DNA of 64,000 nucleotides from Metallumcola ferriviriculae (GCF_035573695.1 NZ_CP121694.1:1464501-1528500), one strand, 5' to 3'; shown: positions 40,882 through 49,295, counted from the first letter of the stretch. Numbers and translations: made by a program. Notes: generated by a model from the letters alone, not told the origin.

Positions 40882-40922
40882 AAAGTTCCGAAGTTTTCAT
40901 TAGTGAAAATTTCGGAACTTTT
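40882..40922 (+). terminator. intrinsic terminator of the mutase operon
   Basis: AAAGTTCCGAA-G-TTTTC pairs with GAAAA-TTTCGGAACTTT, ending in TTTT. It closes the CoA-transferase/mutase/SDR operon. Confidence 0.88.
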
Positions 40923-41038
40923 GATAATATGAATTGGGGCCAAGGAGGAGCCTTATTAACAGTGATAGTGGTGGTAGAAAGATAGGTAAAATGATAATAT
41001 ATTAATTAAGATTAAATATAGAAACTGGGGGAGAAGAC

Positions 41039-41119
41039 ATGCTAGAAAAATATACTTTAGGAAAGACGGGGTTGGAGGTTACGGAATTTTGCTTAGGCGT
41101 ACTGCCTGTGGGGTCGTAG
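41039..41119 (+). pseudogene. truncated aldo/keto reductase N-terminus
   Basis: Behind a GGGGGAGAAG ribosome site, 26 codons read MLEKYTLGKTGLEVTEFCLG and a few more residues, the standard first strand and turn of aldo/keto reductases, then TAG. The rest of the roughly 320-residue enzyme is absent. The 230 bases after it carry no recognisable frame. It is a deletion remnant. Confidence 0.65.
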
Positions 41120-41352
41120 CTTGAAGTTTAATTAGTTTTATATTTTTACGCGATGCGTAGGACTTTAAGGTTTTCACCGCACATGACTATAAATCGAATT
41201 CATATAAGTCTAATTGCAAACTCAGGGCACACGGGACTGCAATAACCGCGGAGTAAGCATTTATCCCGATCAACTTCCGCTTTGCCTTCCCGTTAACACT
41301 GATGTTTAGAAAATAATGGAAGGAATATGGTGTTGGTTGGTGAATATTTTGA

Positions 41353-41529
41353 AGTGTAGTAATAGTAGTAAATGTTTTGGGTACTGTTATACCGGTCATC
41401 GGTTGGTTTATAATTTTACCGTTGGGTGATCTCTTGGTCCTGATTTTGGCAATTATCGGAATAATTAATGCCGCCAAAGGTGAAACAAAAGCACTTCCCC
41501 TTTTAGGTAATATCACAATTCTAAAGTAA
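41353..41529 (+). pseudogene. C-terminal fragment of a DUF4870-like membrane protein
   Basis: After a TGA, 58 codons encode two hydrophobic helices ending INAAKGETKALPLLGNITILK and a stop. The I-x-x-A-x-x-G-E-x-x-x-L-P-x-x-G ending is typical of DUF4870 membrane proteins (about 110 residues). The N-terminal half and a start are missing. A terminator follows seven bases on, as it would after the intact gene. Confidence 0.5.
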
Positions 41530-41535
41530 GTAAAG

Positions 41536-41560
41536 GACCCGAGGATTATCCTCGGGTCTT
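41536..41560 (+). terminator. intrinsic terminator
   Basis: GACCCGAGGA pairs with TCCTCGGGTC around a TTA loop. The T tract is short (TTAAT). Confidence 0.65.
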
Positions 41561-41699
41561 AATATATCTATGGATAGCGTAATTGTAAACCTGGTCCACG
41601 TTGATGGCGGTCTTTTAGCTTATGTAATTTGCCTGTCTAGTATATTTCCATCTGCACTCAGTATGGTGAGTTCTCAAATAAACGTTTTCTCAGTTTTGC

Positions 41700-41755
41700 T
41701 TGACAAGAACTTAGTAACTGTTTATTATTAAACAGTGTTAAATAAATTAAACAGT
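41700..41755 (+). promoter_or_regulatory. promoter overlapped by a perfect palindromic operator (TetR gene)
   Basis: TTGACA (41700-41705), 17 bases and TATTAT (41723-41728) form a strong promoter. It is overlapped by the perfect palindrome ACTGTTTATTATTAAACAGT (41717-41736); a further half-site, TAAACAGT, lies at 41748-41755 within a repeated TTAAACAGTGTTAA. This is a textbook position for autorepression by the TetR protein encoded at 41909. The leader from about 41736 to 41908 shows nothing else. Confidence 0.7.
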
Positions 41756-41908
41756 GTTAAGCTAGGCTTTAAACTAAATAGGGCTTAATCATAACTATGA
41801 AAAAGGGGCACTTTTTTATGGCTTTCGGGCTGACTGCTCATCGAAGATGGTGGAGGACAGTTTCGATACTGTAGCAAGTATAAGAGTCAAATAGGGAGGA
41901 TGTTTATC

Positions 41909-42523
41909 TTGGGTAAAGAACGTCAATTACGCCAAAGGGAAGCAACAAAAAATGAAATTTTGGATGCAGCACGGGAAATAGTTTTTAAAGAAGGTTTTCA
42001 GGGACTGTCAGTACGTAAGATCACTAATCAACTAGACTACTCTCCCGCCATTATCTATCATTATTTTAAAAACAAGAACGAGATAATTGAAACATTGGTA
42101 AGCGAGGGATATAAACGAATATTTGCTGCCGTAAGTTCAATTACAAGAAACGAGGATGAACCTGAAAAAGAGATTAGGGAGGCATTTACAAATTTATTAA
42201 AAGCAGCCCTAGACTCCTCGGAAGAATATAAAGCTGTTATGCTTAATGATGATGCCGCCGTACTGCAGAAGACAGCCCTTCTGAAACCAGGGGTCCCGGA
42301 AAAGAGCCCAACTTTGAAGATGTTATGCGAAAACCTTCGAAGGGGCATAGGCCAAGGCCGTTATTCGTGTTATGACCCTGAACTTACGGCACAGGTGCTT
42401 TGGACTGCTATATTCGGTTTAATCATAAAAGTAATAATTGAGAAAGACGTTTCCCAAGAACAAATAAATCGGCTGTTAGACCATCATTTTACTGTATTGT
42501 TTAACGGGATTTTAAAAAGATAA
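41909..42523 (+). CDS. TetR-family transcriptional regulator
   Basis: This repressor of about 204 residues has an N-terminal helix-turn-helix (EILDAAREIVFKEGFQGLSVRKITNQL...YHYFKNKNEIIETL). TTG 41909 lies nine bases after AGGGAGG and is preferred over the ATG at 41900, which abuts the ribosome site. The ligand-binding domain is unassigned. It is followed 39 bases later by a flavodoxin gene and a membrane-protein gene, its likely targets along with itself. Confidence 0.87.
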   Translation: MGKERQLRQREATKNEILDAAREIVFKEGFQGLSVRKITNQLDYSPAIIYHYFKNKNEIIETLVSEGYKRIFAAVSSITRNEDEPEKEIREAFTNLLKAALDSSEEYKAVMLNDDAAVLQKTALLKPGVPEKSPTLKMLCENLRRGIGQGRYSCYDPELTAQVLWTAIFGLIIKVIIEKDVSQEQINRLLDHHFTVLFNGILKR

Positions 42524-42562
42524 GAAATTTGGTTTTAAGTATTTTAATTACGGAGGTGCAGC

Positions 42563-43066
42563 ATGAATACATTAGTGGCTTATGCCAGCAAGTACGGGTG
42601 CACAGAAAACTGTGCGAGAATGCTATCAGAAAAGCTGACTGGGGAGGTTGATTTATGTGATTTGAAGACGGCGAAGATTGTAGATCTCTCAAAGTACGAC
42701 AAGGTGATTGTCGGTGGTTCAATTTATGCTGGTAAGGTTCGAAAAGAAGTTAGTGATTTTTGCTCGACAAACCTGAATGTATTAAAAGAGAAAAACCTTG
42801 GACTCTTCGTATGTGGTATGCTAGAGGACCAGGCCGAAATGGAACTAAACAATTCTTATCCTTCCGAACTGTTAACTAAGGCTTTAGTCAAGGAATTCAT
42901 GGGAGGAAAATTTCAATTTAAGAAGATGAAACTCCCGGAGAAATTTATAGTAAAGATGGTCTCTAAAGCAGACAAGAGTCGTCCTGCATTGGACACTAGT
43001 AAAGATGTTTCGACTATATCGGAGCAAACTATCACTAGATTCGCAGCCGCAATGAATAATGCTTAA
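42563..43066 (+). CDS. flavodoxin-domain protein
   Basis: This 167-residue protein has the FMN phosphate loop at its very start (LVAYASKYGCTENCA) and the second FMN-loop region VIVGGSIYAGKV, matching the long-loop-less flavodoxins annotated as HemG-like protoporphyrinogen oxidase or flavodoxin-domain proteins. The C-terminal part carries a basic segment (FQFKKMKLPEKF). It probably acts as a cytosolic FMN electron carrier or reductase. ACGGAGGTG precedes the ATG. It lies in the TetR operon. Confidence 0.8.
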   Translation: MNTLVAYASKYGCTENCARMLSEKLTGEVDLCDLKTAKIVDLSKYDKVIVGGSIYAGKVRKEVSDFCSTNLNVLKEKNLGLFVCGMLEDQAEMELNNSYPSELLTKALVKEFMGGKFQFKKMKLPEKFIVKMVSKADKSRPALDTSKDVSTISEQTITRFAAAMNNA

Positions 43067-43120
43067 GAGAACTTGACTGAAGGGTTATTTTGTTCATAAT
43101 AGGGGGGAAAGGAGTATATT

Positions 43121-44014
43121 ATGAAATTTCAAAAAAACATTAGTATCCTTGTTTTTTGTATTATAATAGTATCCTTAATCGCCACTACAAGTGGGATATT
43201 ATCTAACCACGGGCCGGGAGCTTATGAATATCAGTCTGTTCGTGGGGAAACTGTTACTATTTACGGCAGAGGGTTATACCAGCACATGTCGTCAGAAGTT
43301 GCCGTGCAAGGCATTGCCCAAGACTATGTCACTTTATTTATAGGGATACCTTTGCTGATAGCAGCACTTTTTCTAGTACGAAAGGGTTCTGTTAAAGGGA
43401 AATTTCTTTTAACAGGAGTGTTGGGGTATTTTCTTGTAACTTACCTTTTTTATTTAGTAATGGCTATGTATAACCCTCTTTTCTTGGCTTATGCTTTCTT
43501 AATGGGTGCTTCATTTTTTGGCTTTACTTTAGCTATGTTTTCTTTCGAAGTTGATAGTTTGCCGGAATCATTTAAAGAGAATACTCCAGTAAAGTCTGCA
43601 GGAGTATTTTTAGTAGCGCAGTCTTTCCTAATAGCTTTTCTATGGTTAAGTATCGTAGTTCCGCCGTTAATAAATGGAGAAATTTATCCGCAACAAGTAG
43701 AACACTACACAACTCTTATTGTTCAAGGCATGGACTTAGGCCTATTATTACCAGCAGCTATCATTTCGGGTATCCTCTTAATAAAGAAGCAGACGTATGG
43801 TTACTTACTTGGTCCCGTGTACTTTGTTTTCTTATCAATCTTAATGACTGCTTTGACGGCCAAAGTTATTGCTATGGGAATATCAGGCTATAACATTATT
43901 CCAGTAATTTTTATCATACCAACATTTGCGCTTATTTCAATATTCTTTTCGGTTCTATTAATTAAAAATGTAATCGGGAAGCCGGGCAGCGCTGAAAAAC
44001 CGCTTGTCATTTGA
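43121..44014 (+). CDS. polytopic membrane protein of unknown function
   Basis: This 297-residue protein has about eight hydrophobic helices and a polar extracytoplasmic loop after the first (HGPGAYEYQSVRGETVTIYG). I do not recognise a family. AAAGGAGT precedes the ATG, and it lies 54 bases after the flavodoxin gene, so the TetR, flavodoxin and membrane genes form one unit. A redox-linked membrane role is only a guess from the neighbour. Confidence 0.6.
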   Translation: MKFQKNISILVFCIIIVSLIATTSGILSNHGPGAYEYQSVRGETVTIYGRGLYQHMSSEVAVQGIAQDYVTLFIGIPLLIAALFLVRKGSVKGKFLLTGVLGYFLVTYLFYLVMAMYNPLFLAYAFLMGASFFGFTLAMFSFEVDSLPESFKENTPVKSAGVFLVAQSFLIAFLWLSIVVPPLINGEIYPQQVEHYTTLIVQGMDLGLLLPAAIISGILLIKKQTYGYLLGPVYFVFLSILMTALTAKVIAMGISGYNIIPVIFIIPTFALISIFFSVLLIKNVIGKPGSAEKPLVI

Positions 44015-44113
44015 AGCATTATAACAAAGGTTGGCCTGGACCAAGATATATAGAACCGTTGAGTATTCATTGCAGTGGTTGAATAATAGAAAGAGCAAAA
44101 GAGGGGGCACAGC

Positions 44114-44806
44114 ATGCGTAATATTGAATCTGAGAAGGTTATTGTAAAGTTAGACCCGGATAAACAGTTAACCCAATTAGCTGAGCAAGTTATTGCCGAG
44201 CTTCCCCTTAATACTATAGTTATAGGCGGTACGCAAAATATTGCCGCGGAAAATAGCCGGCGGCTTTTTAAGTTAATAAAAAGTTTAGGCTATCAAGGCC
44301 GGGTATTCCAGGAACTGTCCTCGCCGGATGCTATTATTTTTGAAGCAGACGGTTATCTCTTACCTCTGATTTTAAATTCTACTAACCTTTATTGGTTGCG
44401 AGATGCCCATTTGGCTGCCATTAAGAAGTACGGGGATTTTATACCTTGGGACAACATAACGGTAGAGGGTTACTTAGTATGTAATCCCCATTCGGCAGTA
44501 TCTAAGAAAACTGGGGCAGTGTGTCAAGATTCTGAAGATGCCGCGGTGTATGTCCGACTAGCCGAAGAAGTCTATAATTTACCCAATTTTTACATCGAAT
44601 ATAGTGGCACATACGGTGACACAAATTTGGTACAGGCATGTGCTGATGCCAGAGAAAGCATCCATTTAATATATGGCGGGGGAATAGCTACCTTAGAACA
44701 GGCTGAGGGGATGCTCAGCCTAGTGGATACCATAGTGATAGGTAATTTGATTTATGATGATGCGAAAGAATTGATGAAGATAGTAAACTGTTTGTACAAC
44801 AGATGA
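44114..44806 (+). CDS. pcrB: heptaprenylglyceryl phosphate synthase (PcrB family)
   Basis: This 230-residue TIM-barrel prenyltransferase joins a polyprenyl diphosphate to glycerol-1-phosphate. Family features include KLDPDKQL at the start, the glycine-rich IVIGGTQNI, the tyrosine-glutamate active-site motif YIEYSGTYGD and phosphate-binding LIYGGGI plus VIGNLIYDD. Firmicute PcrB enzymes make heptaprenylglyceryl phosphate for an archaea-like ether lipid. GAGGGGG precedes the ATG. It appears monocistronic. Confidence 0.85.
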   Translation: MRNIESEKVIVKLDPDKQLTQLAEQVIAELPLNTIVIGGTQNIAAENSRRLFKLIKSLGYQGRVFQELSSPDAIIFEADGYLLPLILNSTNLYWLRDAHLAAIKKYGDFIPWDNITVEGYLVCNPHSAVSKKTGAVCQDSEDAAVYVRLAEEVYNLPNFYIEYSGTYGDTNLVQACADARESIHLIYGGGIATLEQAEGMLSLVDTIVIGNLIYDDAKELMKIVNCLYNR

Positions 44807-44919
44807 AGGTGTAAAAAACTTAAATATTTCTAATTATTGAAGGGCCCCGGTCACGATCTGATTGGGGTTTAGTTATGACCTTATAGTTGTATAACGATAA
44901 CAATAATACAACGCTTATA

Positions 44920-44956
44920 AATATACATTGACAGTCGTGGTAATTTAATGTATATT
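44920..44956 (+). promoter_or_regulatory. promoter flanked by inverted repeat (PadR gene)
   Basis: TTGACA (44928-44933), 17 bases and TATATT (44951-44956) make a strong promoter. AATATACATT (44920-44929) and AATGTATATT (44947-44956) form a 10-base inverted repeat covering both promoter elements. PadR proteins bind ATGT...ACAT-type repeats over their own promoters, so this is the likely autoregulatory operator. Confidence 0.7.
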
Positions 44957-44976
44957 ATAGTTATGGAGGTGATACT

Positions 44977-45306
44977 ATGGTCGATAATAAAATTCCCTCC
45001 GATTTACTTAGAGGGCACACCGATACAATTATCCTTAAGCTGTTATTGAGTGGAGATAAATATGGCTATGAAATAACGAAATTAATACTTTTAAACTCCA
45101 GGGGCGAGTATGAACTGAAAGAATCCACAATGTTTTCGAGCCTAAAGAGAATGGAGAAGGACGGTAATGTAACTTCATATTGGGGTGATGAGAGCCAGGG
45201 CGGGAGAAGAAAGTACTATAAGATTACAGAAAGAGGAAAAAAGATTTATTCTGAAAACAAACGGAATTGGGAAAATGCCAAGCGTGTCTTAGATCAATTG
45301 CTATAA
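44977..45306 (+). CDS. PadR-family transcriptional regulator
   Basis: This 109-residue winged-helix regulator of the short PadR type (LLRGHTDTIILKLLLSGDKYGYEI, then YELKESTMFSSLKRMEKDG and GRRKYYKITERGKK) is probably a dimeric repressor. ATGGAGGTGAT precedes the ATG. It is coupled to the pentapeptide-repeat protein 18 bases downstream, the usual arrangement of PadR with a permease-prefix-domain protein. Confidence 0.9.
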   Translation: MVDNKIPSDLLRGHTDTIILKLLLSGDKYGYEITKLILLNSRGEYELKESTMFSSLKRMEKDGNVTSYWGDESQGGRRKYYKITERGKKIYSENKRNWENAKRVLDQLL

Positions 45307-45324
45307 ACGAAAGGTGGAGATAAA

Positions 45325-46110
45325 ATGCAAGAGAAATTAATGAAATATTTAGATGGGGTATTTGCACCCTATAAAGACTTATATGCAGTTAAGGAACTGA
45401 AAGAAGAGCTATATGTTGATTTACAGGAAAGGTTGAATGATTTTAGAAACCAGGGCTATGATGATGAAGCTGCATATAGTATGACCATCGATTCTATTGG
45501 GGATATTGACGAGATCTTAGAAAGCATCATCGATAAGACAAGGGATGCCGGACCAAGCGAGAAGAAGTCCGATAAAGGTACAATTAGGGAAAGCATTACC
45601 GATAAGATAAAAGGGCTGCGGCAGACGGTGAAAAGGGATATGTCTATGAGCAACCTTCAAGGTTCCGATTTAAAAGGGGTAAAAGTACAGGATGGGAAGT
45701 TTAACTGCAGTTCCTTAAATGGGTCAGACTTCAGCGGCTCAGATTTAACAAACAGCTCCTTTAAATACAGTGATTTAAGAAACGCTATATTTGACGGTGC
45801 TGACCTTACTGGAGCAAAAATAATTGCGTCCGCATTGAAAGATGCAAGTTTTAAAAACTGTGTTTTGAATAACACAGTTTTCAATAGTTCAGATTTGTCC
45901 GGGGTATGTTTCGACGATCAAACGCTTATTGGTACAGTTTTTAAAAATACGGGCCTAGCAGGAACGTCTTTCAAAAATGCCATATTAAGAGACGTTATTT
46001 TTAAGACAGATGTAAAAAAAACTGTCTTTGACGGTGCCACAATGGATAAACTGACTTACGCCCTTTTGAAAGGCAGTAATGCGAACCTGACGAATGTCAT
46101 GGTCATTTAG
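45325..46110 (+). CDS. permease-prefix-domain protein with pentapeptide repeats
   Basis: This 261-residue protein starts with an N-terminal helical domain of the kind that normally precedes membrane permeases and follows PadR genes (YLDGVFAPYKDLYAVKELKEELYVDL...YDDEAAYSMTIDSIGDIDEI). From about residue 108 it carries roughly 25 pentapeptide repeats (A/S-D/N-L/F-x-x units such as GSDFS, GSDLT, NSSFK). Pentapeptide repeats fold into a right-handed beta helix that can mimic DNA or act as scaffold. It has no membrane helix, unusual for the N-domain. AAAGGTGGAG precedes the ATG. Confidence 0.8.
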   Translation: MQEKLMKYLDGVFAPYKDLYAVKELKEELYVDLQERLNDFRNQGYDDEAAYSMTIDSIGDIDEILESIIDKTRDAGPSEKKSDKGTIRESITDKIKGLRQTVKRDMSMSNLQGSDLKGVKVQDGKFNCSSLNGSDFSGSDLTNSSFKYSDLRNAIFDGADLTGAKIIASALKDASFKNCVLNNTVFNSSDLSGVCFDDQTLIGTVFKNTGLAGTSFKNAILRDVIFKTDVKKTVFDGATMDKLTYALLKGSNANLTNVMVI

Positions 46111-46290
46111 GTAATTATGATGAAAACAGATATAGCGATTTCCCTAAGTGGCATCGAATACAGAAGTTGAAGATTCCGCCGCAAATAGTAATCTTTTTAA
46201 CCTGTGCGGTATTATTTTAAAAATTAATTCCATGGGGCCCTTTTTATGCATAGGATGTATCAACAATGTTTTGTAAGGAGGCTTTACGTT

Positions 46291-46866
46291 TTGAGTAAAA
46301 AAAGATATACACACGCCATGGTTCCTATGCAGGGGGATATTATTCCAAGCCCACCAGAAAGTTGTGAAGGCCAGTTATACACTGTACGGGCCGGGGATAC
46401 ACTCTTCTTAATTGCTCGTAGATTTGGAGTAACGCTCCAGCAGATTCGCGCTGCAAACCCACAGATTGTAAATCCAAATATTATCTTTATCGGCCAGGTA
46501 ATCTGCATCCCTACAGTTACACCCGAGCCAAGTGAGCAGCTACGCGTCCTATCACTTAGATTTTTAACGGAAACAGGTCAACAGCTCCCCATGGTGGATA
46601 ATGCAGTTCAACTTATTGACAGAGTAATCGTACGAGCAACGTTTACTCGTCCGGTTTCACGAGCGTTTTTCTTTCTGGAACCTACCGGCACAGAAACTTG
46701 TGAAGCAGCCAGTCTAATCGGGATTGACTGTCCCAGTGCAGTTACCGGTGTTGCAGAGATACTTTGGCAGGTTCCTAGAGGTACTTTAGGACGCGTATTT
46801 GTTGTGGCATGCATCGATAGCGTTTGTGCAAAGTCAGATGAAATTCTTGTTATTCGTAATGAATAG
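46291..46866 (+). CDS. LysM-domain protein
   Basis: This protein of about 191 residues has one LysM domain near its start (QLYTVRAGDTLFLIARRFGVTLQQIRAANPQIVNPNIIFIGQVICIP) and a C-terminal beta-rich domain with four cysteines. LysM binds peptidoglycan or spore cortex glycan. No signal peptide is visible, so it may be a spore-coat or mother-cell protein. TTG 46291 follows AAGGAGG; ATG codons upstream lack such a site. A strong terminator follows. Confidence 0.8.
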   Translation: MSKKRYTHAMVPMQGDIIPSPPESCEGQLYTVRAGDTLFLIARRFGVTLQQIRAANPQIVNPNIIFIGQVICIPTVTPEPSEQLRVLSLRFLTETGQQLPMVDNAVQLIDRVIVRATFTRPVSRAFFFLEPTGTETCEAASLIGIDCPSAVTGVAEILWQVPRGTLGRVFVVACIDSVCAKSDEILVIRNE

Positions 46867-46870
46867 CACA

Positions 46871-46896
46871 AACCGTGGACTCGTCCACGGTTTTTA
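46871..46896 (+). terminator. intrinsic terminator
   Basis: AACCGTGGAC pairs with GTCCACGGTT around TC and ends in T residues. Confidence 0.88.
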
Positions 46897-47075
46897 CATT
46901 AAACGCTAAATTATTAACTTTTTTGAGTCTAAGCCTTTAAAAAACAAATGACCATGTAACAAAACAAAATTTCATTAGGACATATTTTTGGGAATATAAG
47001 GTTTTTTATGATAACATACATAAGTAGAAGAATTGATATTTACTCCCGGACCATAAGAAAGATTGGGGTGTACAT

Positions 47076-47858
47076 ATGGACTCACCTTGTTTTTCCAACT
47101 TAATAGAGAAATATAATAAAAAAGTATATAACCTTGCTTACCACATTACAGGCAGTAGACAAGATGCTGAAGACGCTGTCCAAGAAACATTTCTTCAGGT
47201 CTATAAGCATCTGGATGATTTTCGAGGTGATAGCAGTATCTATACATGGATATATAGGATTACAGTAAATATATGTTTCCAGTTAAAGAAACAAAATGAT
47301 AAAGCCTATGTTGAGAACTTAGAAGAGAAAATCGACCTATACCGGGATAAGATACCTTTTCCACAACAGGCTAACAACAGTAATCCGGAGGAAGCAGTAT
47401 TAATTAACGAAATAACCAAAGTTATTAGAAATGAATGTCAGCAAATAGTGATGCGTAAGCTTCCGGAGAAGCAAAGAATTGTTTTTGTAATGAGGGTAGT
47501 TCTGGACCTTTCATATCAGGAGATTTCCGATACATTAGGAATATCGGAGAATGTTATCAAGGCAAGACTGCACAGGGCCAGAATAAGTCTTCTGAGCCAT
47601 TTCCAAAACAAATGCCAGTGGTACATACAAGGAGAACCAAGCTCCTGTTGTCGGGAAAAAGCTGGTTATATTTTAACTCAGGATACCGAAGCGCTTAAAA
47701 GGGTTTTTGAGGGGATGAAAGACTGTAATTCTGATAATGAAAATGCAAACACTTCTGAACAGGAGTGTCAGAAACTGGAACAAATTTATAAACAAGTACA
47801 AATTCCACACCAGAAACCAAGTGTGGAACTGATAAAGAATTATGTTTTTCAAGCTTAG
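47076..47858 (+). CDS. ECF-type sigma factor with cysteine-containing C-terminal extension
   Basis: This 260-residue protein has sigma region 2 (YNLAYHITGSRQDAEDAVQETFLQVYKHLDDFRG) and region 4 (LPEKQRIVFVMRVVLDLSYQEISDTLGISENVIKARLHRAR) joined by a longer linker than usual. About 75 extra residues follow region 4 with cysteines at QCW/KCQW, SSCCREK, KDC and QEC. Standard ECF factors end near residue 190, so the tail may be a built-in zinc or redox regulatory segment. No separate anti-sigma gene is adjacent. GGGGTG precedes the ATG. Confidence 0.83.
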   Translation: MDSPCFSNLIEKYNKKVYNLAYHITGSRQDAEDAVQETFLQVYKHLDDFRGDSSIYTWIYRITVNICFQLKKQNDKAYVENLEEKIDLYRDKIPFPQQANNSNPEEAVLINEITKVIRNECQQIVMRKLPEKQRIVFVMRVVLDLSYQEISDTLGISENVIKARLHRARISLLSHFQNKCQWYIQGEPSSCCREKAGYILTQDTEALKRVFEGMKDCNSDNENANTSEQECQKLEQIYKQVQIPHQKPSVELIKNYVFQA

Positions 47859-47888
47859 GATAAAAAACTACAAAAAAGCCGTAACCTG

Positions 47889-47940
47889 CCTTTCGTTTTT
47901 TTCTCTAAATAAGTAGAGAAAGCGAAAGGTTTTAATTTTT
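47889..47940 (+). terminator. two-tier intrinsic terminator
   Basis: CCTTTCG pairs with CGAAAGG, enclosing TTCTCT/AGAGAA, and a T-rich tail follows. It lies just before the ribosome site of the next gene. Confidence 0.8.
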
Positions 47941-47958
47941 TATTAAAGGAGATGTATT

Positions 47959-48327
47959 ATGTACAATTCACTTCAAGGATTAATCATTAGTGGAATATTT
48001 GCGTTGATGCTGCTGGCATTGGTTTTTTCCGGTACCAGTATTCCTTTTATATCTGAATATTGGAATGCTACAATTATACTTTTGGTTTTAGGTTTGTTCA
48101 TGTGTACCTTTGGGGCCATGGGATACATTCTGGCAAAATCCACGTTCAGCCCGATTACACTGGTTGGAAGTTTTTTGGGAGTACTAGCTCTAGTAATTGG
48201 GGCATTGAGTTTTTTCAATAAAACTATCCCTTTTCTGCATGGTGAGCGCCAAGCATTTATCGCAATAGCAGTTATTATACTTCTGAAGGTTATTCTGGCA
48301 CGAATCCAGCTTTATGTTATTAAGTAG
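47959..48327 (+). CDS. four-helix membrane protein of unknown function
   Basis: This 122-residue protein consists of four hydrophobic helices joined by short loops (first about 8-28, last about 98-118). I do not recognise a family. AAAGGAGATG precedes the ATG. It lies between the ECF sigma factor and a ferredoxin-nitroreductase and is separated from the former by a terminator. Confidence 0.6.
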   Translation: MYNSLQGLIISGIFALMLLALVFSGTSIPFISEYWNATIILLVLGLFMCTFGAMGYILAKSTFSPITLVGSFLGVLALVIGALSFFNKTIPFLHGERQAFIAIAVIILLKVILARIQLYVIK

Positions 48328-48413
48328 ACTGTGTTTTTTGGGTGATTAGCCATAACCTCGTTACTTTTTATTACTCTAAGTAGATAGAAAAGAAAAGAAA
48401 GGGTGTTATTTAA

Positions 48414-49295
48414 ATGAGTAAAAACTTTATAATTGACGAGAAACTTTGTACTTGTTGTGGACTGTGTGTGAAGGAATGTGTACGACACGTCAAAATTCCT
48501 CACCAGAATCATGTTAATCCTCAAAATCCGGCCTGCAGTAAATGCTACCATTGCTTAACTGTTTGTCCTAATGAGGCAATTAAAGTTAAGGATACAGATA
48601 CAGATATTGCACCTGATTTTGATAACCAACTGCTGACTTCCATCGATGAGGATAACTTGATGCAATTCTTTTCTTTTAGACGAAGCCATAGGAAATATGA
48701 GAAGAAGATGGTTGATGAAAGAACCCTAGAAAAACTTGTTAGCGCGGCTAGTTACATTCCCTCAGGTGGTAACAGCCATTCTTATGAGTTTACGGTAATT
48801 AAGAGTGAACAAGTAAAGAAAGCACTAAAAAAGGAATTGGCCGCCTTTTATGCAAGAAAAAATACTATCATAAATAATGCTTTGCTAAGAAACATAGCGG
48901 CCCTATTTACAAACGCCTCTACCCGGGGGTTTCTAAAAGATCCTGCCTACCGCAACCGAATGAAAGATCTATTTAATAGAATTAGCACAGGGGAAGATCC
49001 TTTGTTCTATGGTGCACCGGTTATTATAATTATCCATTCCAAGGAAGAGGTGCCTACTCCAAAAGAAGACAGCATCCTTGCCGGTTACAATATGACCTTA
49101 ATGGCACAGGCCCTTGGGTTAGGTACTTGCTTTGTAACGCTTGCTCAAAAGGCTATTAACTCCAGCAGCCAATGCAAAAAAATATTAAATTTGTCAAAGG
49201 AAGATAACATCAACGCAGTCCTTTTACTTGGATACCCCTTGGTGAACTATCTTAGACCCGCACCAAGGTTTAGAAAGGAAATTAAATGCCTTTGA
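48414..49295 (+). CDS. ferredoxin-nitroreductase fusion
   Basis: This 293-residue protein combines an N-terminal two-[4Fe-4S] ferredoxin domain (CTCCGLCVKEC, then CSKCYHCLTVCP) with a C-terminal FMN nitroreductase domain (FRRSHRKYEKKMVDERTLEKL...YIPSGGNSHSYEF; later GAPVIIIIHSKEE and AQALGLGTCFV). Such fusions are common in clostridia and reduce nitro-compounds, flavins or unknown physiological substrates with ferredoxin-level electrons. AAAGGGTG precedes the ATG. It appears monocistronic. Confidence 0.9.
   Translation: MSKNFIIDEKLCTCCGLCVKECVRHVKIPHQNHVNPQNPACSKCYHCLTVCPNEAIKVKDTDTDIAPDFDNQLLTSIDEDNLMQFFSFRRSHRKYEKKMVDERTLEKLVSAASYIPSGGNSHSYEFTVIKSEQVKKALKKELAAFYARKNTIINNALLRNIAALFTNASTRGFLKDPAYRNRMKDLFNRISTGEDPLFYGAPVIIIIHSKEEVPTPKEDSILAGYNMTLMAQALGLGTCFVTLAQKAINSSSQCKKILNLSKEDNINAVLLLGYPLVNYLRPAPRFRKEIKCL

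Noticed and set aside
41187-41516. Minus-strand frame of 109 codons
   Set aside because: It is antisense to the DUF4870-like remnant, lacks a ribosome site, and its sequence is the mirror of hydrophobic coding DNA on the plus strand.
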